A DNA stretch of 7,333 nucleotides from Veillonella sp. (GCF_015058545.1 NZ_SVCB01000112.1:1-7333), one strand, 5' to 3'; positions 1-6,529 are shown, counted from the stretch's first letter. A program made the numbers and translations. Notes: generated by a model not told the origin, from the letters alone.

Positions 1-17
1 TCAAACTTAAATTAAAA

Positions 18-50
18 GGAATGAGTCCGGTAGAATACCGGACCCATTCC
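18..50 (-). terminator. Long hairpin, probable intrinsic terminator read on the - strand
   Basis: Bases 18-32 and 36-50 form a stem with a 3-base loop (33-35). On the + strand all positions pair except an A24/C44 mismatch. On the - strand the same position becomes a G-U wobble, so the - strand RNA forms an unbroken 15-bp stem. On the - strand the hairpin is followed by TTTTAATTT (complement of 17 down to about 9). On the + strand it is followed by CAAAAAG with no T-run. Both facts favour a terminator for leftward transcription, although no - strand gene is visible to its right. It could also be a + strand terminator of poor quality for a gene left of the window, or a leader structure. Bases 42-48 can alternatively pair with 83-89 (AATGGGT). 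Confidence 0.5.
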
Positions 51-132
51 CAAAAAGTTGCTTAATTACTTCTGTCCAAGAAAATGGGTGCAGATCAATG
101 TTGTGTGTGTCTATTTTTTTAAAAATTAATCC

Positions 133-140
133 TATATAAA
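133..140 (+). promoter_or_regulatory. Weak candidate -10 region upstream of the GST-like gene
   Basis: TATATAAA lies about 45 bases before the ATG at 183 and contains two overlapping -10-like hexamers (TATATA 133-138, TATAAA 135-140). No convincing -35 hexamer sits 16-18 bases upstream; that stretch is a T-run followed by an A-run (113-125), which could act as an AT-rich upstream element. It is the only promoter-like box in the short gap before the first gene, but the whole region is AT-rich, so chance matches are likely. The rest of 51-182 shows no gene. Confidence 0.3.
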
Positions 141-182
141 AAGAAGGATTTAGAAGTTTATAATTTGAAGAGGAGAGAGATT

Positions 183-1274
183 ATGATTAAAGATAAATCT
201 ATTGAAGAAGCTAGAGCAGAGATACATTTTACCCGTAAAATGAATGCCTGCCCAATCGATTTTTCACCATTCCAATCCAGCAATCCGCGCGCTATTGGGG
301 AACAAAAAGAATATGAAGGCCGCGATGCATCTAACTTTAATCGTCGCCAGAAGTATGCAGACCCTGAAGAACCGCAATTCACTACACCATTTTGTGACGG
401 TGAAGGGGAACTTCCGGTAGAAGAAGGTCGCTACCGTTTAATCTGGTCCCGTCATTGCCCTTGGGCTAACCGCGTATCTATCGCCATTGATTACCTCGGC
501 TTGGATAAAGTAATTTCTAAAGGCGTGGTTGATCCGCTTCGCCCGGCCGGCGTTATCGGCGACTGGTTCTTCACCCTTGATGAAGGCGATGTAGATCCTG
601 TTCTTAAAATTCACTCCCTTGGCGAAGCGTATCGCAAAGGTGATCCTAATTATGATCAGCGCTCTACCGTTCCGGCTATTGTAGACGTGAAAACCGGCGC
701 TGTTGTTAATAATGACTACCATGTATTGACTACGGAAATTGCTACGGCGTTCAAAAAATTCATTGATCCGTCCGTGCCTGATATTTATCCGGAAGACCTT
801 CGTGAAGACATCGATGCGCTTAACGAAGTTATTTATGCGGACGTTAACTTAGCGGTTAACTTGGCGGCTATGGTAAATAATCAGAAAGATTATGAATTCT
901 ACTTCAATCGTATTTTCGATCGTTTAGACTGGTTGGAAGAACGTCTCGGCCGTATGCGTTACCTCATGGGCGACACCATTACGGACCCTGATATTCGTTT
1001 ATTCGTAACCTTACAGCGTTTTGACCTCGTATTCTATCAAAAATACTTCGTTAATAAAAAACGGTTGGTAGATTATCCAAATCTTTGGAATTATGCAAAA
1101 GATTTATATTCAATTCCGGCCTTCGGCAATAACACGGACTTCGACTCCATGCGTAAACGTTTCTACTATGTAGACCATACGCCAATCGAAGACTTACCTC
1201 GTTTGGTTCCATTGGGTCCTAATGATTCTATCTGGGCTGAACCGAACGACCGTGCTGAAAAATTTGCTAAGTAA
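183..1274 (+). CDS. Glutathione S-transferase family protein, glutathionyl-hydroquinone reductase (YqjG/ECM4)-like
   Basis: 363 aa. The family (Xi-class GSTs) uses an active-site Cys to remove glutathione reductively from glutathionyl-hydroquinones in the cytoplasm. Residues 1-80 are an N-terminal extension. A thioredoxin-fold domain follows, with the catalytic motif CPWANR (Cys92), the family's CPWAxR. The cis-Pro segment STVPAIVD is at 161-168, and a helical C-terminal domain ends with segments typical of the family (YLMGDTITDPDIRLF, DYPNLW). The segment after the cis-Pro normally reads SNES and binds the gamma-glutamyl part of glutathione; here it reads NNDY (176-179), so glutathione may not be the true thiol. 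The ATG at 183 is chosen because AGGAG (171-175) lies 7 bases before it; a TTG at 165 in the same frame would place that site inside the gene. The next gene starts 9 bases downstream, so the two are probably cotranscribed. The family call is firm; the substrate is unknown. Confidence 0.88.
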   Translation: MIKDKSIEEARAEIHFTRKMNACPIDFSPFQSSNPRAIGEQKEYEGRDASNFNRRQKYADPEEPQFTTPFCDGEGELPVEEGRYRLIWSRHCPWANRVSIAIDYLGLDKVISKGVVDPLRPAGVIGDWFFTLDEGDVDPVLKIHSLGEAYRKGDPNYDQRSTVPAIVDVKTGAVVNNDYHVLTTEIATAFKKFIDPSVPDIYPEDLREDIDALNEVIYADVNLAVNLAAMVNNQKDYEFYFNRIFDRLDWLEERLGRMRYLMGDTITDPDIRLFVTLQRFDLVFYQKYFVNKKRLVDYPNLWNYAKDLYSIPAFGNNTDFDSMRKRFYYVDHTPIEDLPRLVPLGPNDSIWAEPNDRAEKFAK

Positions 1275-1283
1275 GAGGCTTTT

Positions 1284-2642
1284 ATGAAGGGGATAGATGA
1301 AAATACAGCCACGATTGTGGAGTTAATCCGCCAGACGGATATAACCAATCGTCCTGACTTATTAAATTTAGCCAAAGTAGCTTTTATCGACTATATTGCG
1401 TCCACCTTAGCCGCTCGTAAGGAGCCTAAGGTGGTGGCCTTGGCTAAGGAATTGGCTGCGCGGCGGCTGGCTGAAGGGAACCGAAAATTAATCGGCCAAC
1501 CCTTTGAAACGGCGCCTGAGTATGCCGCTTTCTTTAACGGTTTTTGCTCGCATTATTTAGATTATGATGATGCCCAGGCAAATATCGCCGGTCATTTCAG
1601 TACTGTTCTGTTTTCCGTGTTATTAGCGGTAGCTAAGCCGACGGATACGGTGCTCGATATTCTGACCGCCTATGTTGTAGGCGCTGAACTGGAAGGCATT
1701 TTGGGGGCCTATTTAAACCCTAATCACAAGGTAGCCGGTTGGCATTCAACCGGTACGATTGGCCCGTTAGGCGGTGCGGCGGCGTTAGCTAAATTGGCAA
1801 AACTGTCGGCTGCTGAAACGGCTCAATTATTATCCTTAGCCGGCACGCAGTCGTCCGGTATGGGCTTTGAAGCGGGCTCTGATACAAAGCCGCTTCATTC
1901 CGGTTTTGCCGCTCGCAACGCGGTATTCGCCTTTTGGCTATTACAAAATACAGATTTAACGGCTAATCAGAATGTGTTTAATAATGAAACCGGTTGGCTT
2001 AACACCTTTGGGCAGGTTCCGGTGACTCCGGATGAATTACGTTCAAAATGGTTAGCGCCCGGTCAAATCAGTAAGCCAGGCTTGTGGATGAAGTTACATC
2101 CCTATTGTTCGGCGGCTATTTGCGGTGTGTCAGCGTGTGAGAAAATTCGCAGGGAACAATTGTTGCCTCAAGGTTACAGTTGGTCTGATATTGAAACGGT
2201 AACGTTTCATTTTCCGCCTAAGGCCGATACGGCCCTTCGCTATAAGAATCCGCAAAGCGGCCAGGAAGGTCGTTTCTCCATGGAATTCGTGGGTTGGCAA
2301 ATGCTCAGTTTAGGTCATATAGATGATGAACTTTTTAAAGAACTAACCGTACCGGCTGAGTTTAAAGCCGCTCTTGAAGCGGGTCGATTTAAACGTACGA
2401 ATGATTTACCGGCGGTAGCTAAAGATGTACGAGTCATAAAAGTGACGGTTCGTCTAAATGACGGTACCGAATTCAGCTATACCGAAGATGCGCCCTTAGG
2501 TTCTCCCAATAAGCCGTTTACGGCGGCGATACTGGCTACTAAACTAACAAATGCTACGTCGGCGGACTTTAGTAAACAATTGCTTGCCATGATAGCTGAC
2601 TGGCCAAACGGCACAATGGCAGCTGTATTACGGCAGTTATAA
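1284..2642 (+). CDS. MmgE/PrpD family protein (YxeQ-like candidate)
   Basis: 452 aa, the usual length for the MmgE/PrpD family. Characterised members include 2-methylcitrate dehydratase, cis-aconitate decarboxylase and iminodisuccinate epimerase, which act on di- or tricarboxylates. Visible family segments are the N-terminal helical domain with NGFCSHYLDYDD (85-96) and His104, the GWHSTGTIG loop (152-160), TKPLHSG (201-207, Lys202), and MKLHPYCSAA (269-278, Lys270). A smaller alpha/beta domain follows, ending with an NKPFTAAIL-type segment. The Asp, His and both Lys positions resemble active-site positions known in cis-aconitate decarboxylase; the Thr that usually follows DD is Ala here. AAGAGG (1273-1278) precedes the ATG by 5 bases and overlaps the previous stop codon, which indicates translational coupling. 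Next to an amino-acid importer and a GNAT it recalls B. subtilis YxeQ, but a generic dehydratase, decarboxylase or isomerase cannot be excluded. Confidence 0.88.
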   Translation: MKGIDENTATIVELIRQTDITNRPDLLNLAKVAFIDYIASTLAARKEPKVVALAKELAARRLAEGNRKLIGQPFETAPEYAAFFNGFCSHYLDYDDAQANIAGHFSTVLFSVLLAVAKPTDTVLDILTAYVVGAELEGILGAYLNPNHKVAGWHSTGTIGPLGGAAALAKLAKLSAAETAQLLSLAGTQSSGMGFEAGSDTKPLHSGFAARNAVFAFWLLQNTDLTANQNVFNNETGWLNTFGQVPVTPDELRSKWLAPGQISKPGLWMKLHPYCSAAICGVSACEKIRREQLLPQGYSWSDIETVTFHFPPKADTALRYKNPQSGQEGRFSMEFVGWQMLSLGHIDDELFKELTVPAEFKAALEAGRFKRTNDLPAVAKDVRVIKVTVRLNDGTEFSYTEDAPLGSPNKPFTAAILATKLTNATSADFSKQLLAMIADWPNGTMAAVLRQL

Positions 2643-2694
2643 GTCGCCTGTATTACGAGAGTTGTAAATGGCTAATGTTTTACGGCGGCTTAAA
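2623..2694 (+). repeat. Imperfect tandem repeat across the MmgE/PrpD stop codon
   Basis: A unit starting CTGTATTACG occurs at 2623 and again at 2648, 25 bases apart. Over the first 20 bases the copies match at 17 positions, including TAA at the end of each (2640-2642 is the real stop, 2665-2667 a second TAA). A third, more degenerate copy (about 2677-2694, core TTTTACGGCGG) follows at a 27-base offset. It may be a local slippage duplication or a set of direct-repeat binding sites just upstream of the TATAAT box at 2697. No inverted-repeat partner is present, so it does not form a terminator. Confidence 0.55.
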
Positions 2695-2696
2695 TA

Positions 2697-2702
2697 TATA
2701 AT
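2697..2702 (+). promoter_or_regulatory. Candidate -10 box for the ABC importer transcript
   Basis: A perfect TATAAT lies 58 bases before the ATG of the binding-protein gene, in the only gap of more than 100 bases inside the cluster. The -35 region is poor (AATGTT at 2674-2679 with a 17-base spacer). No terminator separates the MmgE/PrpD gene from this site, so read-through from upstream plus an internal start is the likeliest arrangement. A 10-base palindrome, ATGAATTCAT (2720-2729), lies downstream of the box where an operator could sit, but it is short and unsupported. Confidence 0.4.
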
Positions 2703-2759
2703 AAATACTACGTGTGTGAATGAATTCATAATGTTGTGAAAAGAGATGAGGAAAATACA

Positions 2760-3602
2760 ATGAACTTTAAAAAATCTTGGAAACGCTTTGCCTTATTAGG
2801 CACCTTAGTTCTTGCTTTAGGCGTTGTAGCCGGTTGCACCAGCGATGACAGTGCCGATAAAGCGGCTGCATCCAATCCGGATGCGAAAGTGGTAAATGTC
2901 GCTACTCGTGGCACATCCAAACCATTCTCCTATACTAATGATGACGGTACTTTGACCGGTTATGACGTGGAAATTTTGAAAGAAGTAGAACGTCGTGACC
3001 CTAGCTTAAAATTTAACTTTAAGCCGATGGCTGTTGACGCTGCTTTCGTAGCGATGGACGCCGGTCAGGTGGATATGATTGCGAACCAAATGCGTAACAA
3101 TCCGCAACGTGCCGCTAAGTATCTTTACACCAAAGAAATTAACAACTACACTGTTCGTAAATTAGTTGTTAAAAAAGGCCGCACCGACATTCATTCCTTA
3201 AAGGATTTGGAAGGTAAAACCGTAGCCGCCACTACTAATTCCGAGTTTGTTGATTTATTGAAGAAATATAACGAAACCGCAGCGACCCCAATCAATGTTA
3301 TCTACACTGATAAAGGTACCGTAGAAACGTTGAACTTAGTAGCGACCGGCCGTGCCGATGCTGCCGGTGAGTATGAATATATGGTAAGTACGGCGCAGAA
3401 AGATCGTAACTTACCGGTAGAATCTGTAGGTGATACGTTGACTGATGTACCGACTTACTTCTTGCTTCGCAAAGACCCTGAAATGCAAAAAGTAGCGGAC
3501 AAAATTGACACACAAGTAAAAGCTATGCGTGAAGACGGTACGCTTAAAAAATTATCTGAGCAGTATTTAGGTGGCGATTACACCGTTGAGCCTAAGAAAT
3601 AA
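2760..3602 (+). CDS. Amino-acid ABC transporter substrate-binding lipoprotein, cystine-type
   Basis: 280 aa. Captures a polar amino acid outside the cytoplasmic membrane and delivers it to the permeases encoded next. A basic N-terminus and hydrophobic segment (10-23) end in the lipobox VAGC, giving a lipidated Cys26. A short Asp/Ala-rich linker leads into a solute-binding family 3 fold: FSYTNDDGTLTGYDVEIL near 56-73, then VDMIANQM (104-111). The NPQR segment (114-117) corresponds to the TPER Arg that grips the substrate carboxylate. GRADAAGEYE is in the second lobe. The Asn109-Gln110 pair in this position is frequent in cystine and S-substituted cysteine binding proteins (TcyA/TcyJ/TcyK type). 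The ATG at 2760 follows GAGGA (2748-2752) at a 7-base spacing; an in-frame GTG at 2736 has no comparable site and would add seven charged residues before the signal. Specificity is inferred only. Confidence 0.92.
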   Translation: MNFKKSWKRFALLGTLVLALGVVAGCTSDDSADKAAASNPDAKVVNVATRGTSKPFSYTNDDGTLTGYDVEILKEVERRDPSLKFNFKPMAVDAAFVAMDAGQVDMIANQMRNNPQRAAKYLYTKEINNYTVRKLVVKKGRTDIHSLKDLEGKTVAATTNSEFVDLLKKYNETAATPINVIYTDKGTVETLNLVATGRADAAGEYEYMVSTAQKDRNLPVESVGDTLTDVPTYFLLRKDPEMQKVADKIDTQVKAMREDGTLKKLSEQYLGGDYTVEPKK

Positions 3603-3622
3603 TTGTTAACGGAGGCAGTGAT

Positions 3623-4351
3623 ATGGGACAGTATTTTGACGTCACCTATATGGTGAAGTCCTTTCCAATCCTATTAGCATCGCTCAATATAACCTTAACA
3701 ATTACGATTGTGGCCACTATTTTAGGCATCCTTTTAGGATGCCTAATCGCCATTGCCCGTGTAAACCGAGTGCCTGTTTTAAGACGGGCACTTACTGTTT
3801 ATGTATCCTTTATGCGCGGAACGCCTTTTTTAGTACAGTTATTTCTAATCTACTTTGGGGTTCCGGAAATTTTGAGTCACATGGGAATCAGCACGAAAAA
3901 TGTGCCGGGCTTATTATTTGTTATCGTTGTATTTACGTTACATATAGGGGCGTACAGTTCTGAAATTTTACGCAGTAGTATTCAGGCGGTAGCACAAGGT
4001 GAAAAAGAAGCGGCTATGAGTTTGGGCATGACGAGCTTTCAAAGCTATCGTCGTGTTATTTTACCGCAGGCGTTTACCATGGCGATTCCGCCGCTTATTA
4101 ACAGTGTTATCGGCATGATGAAAGGCACCTCTTTGATTTTTAACGTAGGTGTTGTAGACATTATGCGCCGCGCTGATTTGATGGGGGCCAACTCACAGCG
4201 TAGTTTGGAACTTTTTGTAGACGTAGCCATTATTTATGGCCTACTTGTATTGATTATTTCGTTAATCGGGCGGTTCTTAGAGCGTCGTTACTCCATCAGT
4301 GAACGGGTAGCACGCAACACAGCAGCACGCACCGCAGTAAGTAAGGGGTGA
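3623..4351 (+). CDS. Amino-acid ABC transporter permease (HisM/TcyL-type), first subunit
   Basis: 242 aa inner-membrane protein of the polar amino-acid uptake family. Hydrophobic segments lie near residues 15-45, 57-80, 94-113, 155-180 and 197-219. The typical RGTPFLVQLFLIYFG segment starts at Arg65. The cytoplasmic EAA loop, EAAMSLGMTSFQSYRRVILPQ (starting at Glu129), is the contact point for the ATPase. The C-terminus is basic and hydrophilic. GGAGG (3611-3615) lies 7 bases before the ATG, and the gap after the binding-protein gene is only 20 bases. A second, different permease follows at once, so the transport channel is probably a heterodimer, as in the TcyLM or HisQM pairs. The exact substrate cannot be read from the permease. 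Confidence 0.93.
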   Translation: MGQYFDVTYMVKSFPILLASLNITLTITIVATILGILLGCLIAIARVNRVPVLRRALTVYVSFMRGTPFLVQLFLIYFGVPEILSHMGISTKNVPGLLFVIVVFTLHIGAYSSEILRSSIQAVAQGEKEAAMSLGMTSFQSYRRVILPQAFTMAIPPLINSVIGMMKGTSLIFNVGVVDIMRRADLMGANSQRSLELFVDVAIIYGLLVLIISLIGRFLERRYSISERVARNTAARTAVSKG

Positions 4352-4356
4352 CGCAC

Positions 4357-5079
4357 ATGGAATCGACGAGTATTATTAGCTTTCAATATATAAGCGGCAC
4401 CTTTTGGTATGTCCTGGGCTATGTAAAAGTGACCTTGTGGCTTACCTTCGCCAGTGTGGCTTTCGGTATTTTGTTGGGCCTTTTGAGCTCCGTAGCGCAG
4501 CTTAATCGTATTCCGGTGCTTAAGCAATTGGCTGACATTTTTGTTATCGTATGTCGCAGTTTGCCGAACATGGTGCTTTTGTACTTAGTATATTACGGTT
4601 TGCCAATTTTATTCTTGGCCTTGGAAGACCAGACCGGTGTTCATGTGCCGTATGAAAAAGTACCGGCCGCACTCGTAGCCGTGGTAGGTTTAACCTTACA
4701 TACGGGGGCCTATTTAAGTGAAATCTTCCGTGCCGCTATTCAGTCGGTGCCGAAAGGTCAGGTTGAGGCCGCTTTATCCATCGGCATGACTTGGCCGCAG
4801 GCATTTCGCCGAGTTGTATTGCCACAGGCCACGGTATTTGCGTTGCCGCTCTTTGCCAACCAGTTTTTAAACACCATGAAGAGCACCAGTATCGTGTTCA
4901 TCATTACGGTGGTGGAATTGTTGGGCGCTGCCAAGCTCTATGTAGAAGATAATTCGGCGTACTTTGAAGCGTATATCGTGGTGGCTCTTATTTATTGGGG
5001 CCTCGGCATTGTATTCGAATTTATTTTTGAACGCTTGGAACACATGATGAGTAAGTATAAACGCGGTAATGCGGTGTAA
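4357..5079 (+). CDS. Amino-acid ABC transporter permease, second subunit
   Basis: 240 aa, same family as the preceding permease but clearly diverged. The EAA loop, EAALSIGMTWPQAFRRVVLPQ, begins at Glu137. The segment that reads RGTP in most relatives is RSLP here (67-70), and an additional loop containing LEDQTGVHVPYEK (89-101) follows. Hydrophobic segments flank these elements and the C-terminus is basic. The ATG at 4357 is chosen because AAGGGG (4343-4348) stands 8 bases before it. A GTG at 4348 in the same frame would overlap the previous stop codon by 4 bases, but it lacks a good ribosome site of its own. It probably pairs with the first permease to form an asymmetric channel served by the ATPase encoded 22 bases downstream. 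Confidence 0.92.
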   Translation: MESTSIISFQYISGTFWYVLGYVKVTLWLTFASVAFGILLGLLSSVAQLNRIPVLKQLADIFVIVCRSLPNMVLLYLVYYGLPILFLALEDQTGVHVPYEKVPAALVAVVGLTLHTGAYLSEIFRAAIQSVPKGQVEAALSIGMTWPQAFRRVVLPQATVFALPLFANQFLNTMKSTSIVFIITVVELLGAAKLYVEDNSAYFEAYIVVALIYWGLGIVFEFIFERLEHMMSKYKRGNAV

Positions 5080-5101
5080 TTAATTGAGATTAGAGGATTC
5101 T

Positions 5102-5860
5102 ATGATAGAGATAAAAAATGTAAGAAAATCCTTTGGGGACCGTGAAATCTTAAAAGGTATCGACATGACGGTGCCGACCGGTTCGGTTACGGTTATTCTG
5201 GGCCCGTCGGGGAGTGGTAAAACGACGTTTTTACGAACTCTTAACTTTTTAGAAAAAGCCGACGCCGGTCAAATGACTTTGAATGATATTACGGTAGATT
5301 TGCACAAGGCCTCGAAGAAGGAAATATTGACGATTCGTCGCAATACGTCCATGGTATTTCAGATGTATAACCTGTTTTCCAATATGACGGCTATTGAAAA
5401 CGTCATGGAAGGGCTTGTGACCGTTAAGGGCATGAAAAAAGCCGACGCTCGCGCTAAAGCTGAAAAATGCTTGGAAGCGGTGGGCATGAAAGGCTTTGAA
5501 GACTATTATCCCGTGCAATTATCCGGCGGCCAGCAACAGCGTGTGGGCATTGCCCGTGCCATTGCTATGGACCCGGCGGTGATTTTATTTGACGAACCGA
5601 CCAGTGCCTTAGACCCTGAACTTGTTGGCGAAGTGTTGGGTGCTATTAAGAATATTGCCCGTGAAATGCACGTTACCATGATTGTGGTAACCCATGAAAT
5701 CGGTTTTGCCAAAGAAGTGGCGGACCAGGTTATCTTCATGGAACAGGGCGTTATTGTGGAGCAGGGGACGGCTAAAGAAGTTATCAGTAACCCTTGTGAA
5801 GATCGGACGCGTCAATTCTTGAATCGTTATTTGGGTCAGTGGGAGGACTATGTAATATGA
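5102..5860 (+). CDS. Amino-acid ABC transporter ATP-binding protein (GlnQ/TcyN-type)
   Basis: 252 aa, the standard length for this subfamily. Cytoplasmic ATPase that dimerises and drives import through the two permeases. All nucleotide-binding motifs are intact: Walker A GPSGSGKT (34-41), Q-loop Gln87 in VFQMYNLF, signature LSGGQ (140-144), Walker B VILFDE with catalytic Glu165, D-loop SALD (168-171), and switch His198 in VVTHE. No C-terminal regulatory domain is present. The ATG at 5102 follows AGAGGA (5092-5097) closely; an in-frame TTG at 5084 would place that site inside the gene. The final codon overlaps the start of the acetyltransferase gene (ATGA, 5857-5860), tying that enzyme to the importer. 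Beyond the polar amino-acid family the substrate is not encoded here. Confidence 0.95.
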   Translation: MIEIKNVRKSFGDREILKGIDMTVPTGSVTVILGPSGSGKTTFLRTLNFLEKADAGQMTLNDITVDLHKASKKEILTIRRNTSMVFQMYNLFSNMTAIENVMEGLVTVKGMKKADARAKAEKCLEAVGMKGFEDYYPVQLSGGQQQRVGIARAIAMDPAVILFDEPTSALDPELVGEVLGAIKNIAREMHVTMIVVTHEIGFAKEVADQVIFMEQGVIVEQGTAKEVISNPCEDRTRQFLNRYLGQWEDYVI

Positions 5861-6435
5861 GTCAACCAACTGATACTAAAACGGTCGATGCAACAGCCAA
5901 AGCGGCTGATACAGCTGTTAATGCAGCGGCCAAAGCGGTACCGGCGGGGATTACCTATCGCCAGCTGACTAAAGATGATGGAGCGGCTTATTATAAAGTG
6001 CTCAATGAAGGCTATGCCAGTAATTTGGAAGTGGGCGTGGATTTCTCCGCCAGCCACATGACGGAAGCGGAAGCTACCGCTTGGGTAGCTGATCACCCTA
6101 CCTACGGCTTATTCGTTGACGGTGAATTAGCGAGCTCTATTACGCTACGTATGCCGTGGGGACCCAATCCGGGCCCTCGTGAATTCCCTCATATCGGTCA
6201 CTTCGTAACATCGCCCCGTTTTAAAAAGCAGGGCTATGCCAAGAAGATGCTGGCGTGGGTGGAAACGGCGGTTTTGCGTGATCGGCTTAAGTCGCCGTTG
6301 GTGACACTGGGCACGGCCGACACCCATCCGTGGCTTAAAGATATGTACTTAAGCATGGGCTTCACTATTACGAAGGTGACCCAATTGCCGGGCAAAAAAC
6401 ATCATACGATTTATTTTGAAAAGAAAATTGTATAA
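5857..6435 (+). CDS. GNAT family N-acetyltransferase
   Basis: 192 aa. Members transfer acetyl from acetyl-CoA, usually to an amine. The GNAT core runs from about residue 32 (ITYRQLTKDD) to the end. The acetyl-CoA-binding motif A lies at HFVTSPRFKKQGYAKKML (115-132), where KKQGYA stands for the usual (Q/R)xxGx(G/A). YLSMGF near the C-terminus matches the common LYxxxGF element. Residues 1-31 are an Ala/Lys/Thr-rich, low-complexity extension with an 11-residue repeat (AKAADTAVNAA, then AKAV), mirrored in DNA by GCCAAAGCGG at 5896 and 5929. The ATG at 5857 overlaps the ATPase stop, with GGGAGGA (5841-5847) 9 bases before it; a GTG at 5839 is in frame but would precede that site. The coupling suggests that the imported amino acid or its product is the substrate, as for the GNATs of the B. 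subtilis yxe and ytm operons. That assignment is inference. Confidence 0.87.
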   Translation: MSQPTDTKTVDATAKAADTAVNAAAKAVPAGITYRQLTKDDGAAYYKVLNEGYASNLEVGVDFSASHMTEAEATAWVADHPTYGLFVDGELASSITLRMPWGPNPGPREFPHIGHFVTSPRFKKQGYAKKMLAWVETAVLRDRLKSPLVTLGTADTHPWLKDMYLSMGFTITKVTQLPGKKHHTIYFEKKIV

Positions 6436-6447
6436 TGACTTCTAATT

Positions 6448-6485
6448 AAAAATTCTATCCTGCCATGGCACGATAGAATTTTTTT
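6448..6485 (+). terminator. Intrinsic terminator of the importer/acetyltransferase cluster
   Basis: Twelve bases 6448-6459 (AAAAATTCTATC) pair with 6472-6483. The interior contains the palindrome TGCCATGGCA (6461-6470), separated from the outer stem by a C/C mismatch. The 3' arm runs into a T-run ending at 6485. It lies 12 bases after the acetyltransferase stop. The A-run on its 5' side could let it also work on the - strand. Confidence 0.92.
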
Positions 6486-6529
6486 ATGTTTACTATTCAA
6501 AATGAAGGCTAGGTATACTTTGGATTTTA

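Noticed and set aside
158..382. - strand frame overlapping the start of the GST-like gene, considered as the gene served by the leftward terminator at 18-50
   Set aside because: It overlaps the N-terminal coding part of a recognised gene, has no recognisable domain, and ends more than 100 bases before the hairpin. A non-coding leftward RNA is just as possible, so no CDS is called.
438..722. 94-codon open frame on the - strand
   Set aside because: Lies entirely inside the well-supported GST-like gene, has no family features or ribosome site, and is explained as a shadow of the + strand coding frame. The same holds for the - strand frames inside the permease, ATPase and acetyltransferase genes.
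2720..2729. Palindrome ATGAATTCAT as an operator for the importer promoter
   Set aside because: Only 10 bases and AT-rich, so expected by chance at this length; no second copy is seen upstream of the other genes in the window.
3739..3963. 74-codon + strand frame inside the first permease gene
   Set aside because: Out-of-frame overlap with a clear permease; its Cys/Tyr-rich translation matches nothing recognisable and no ribosome site precedes it.
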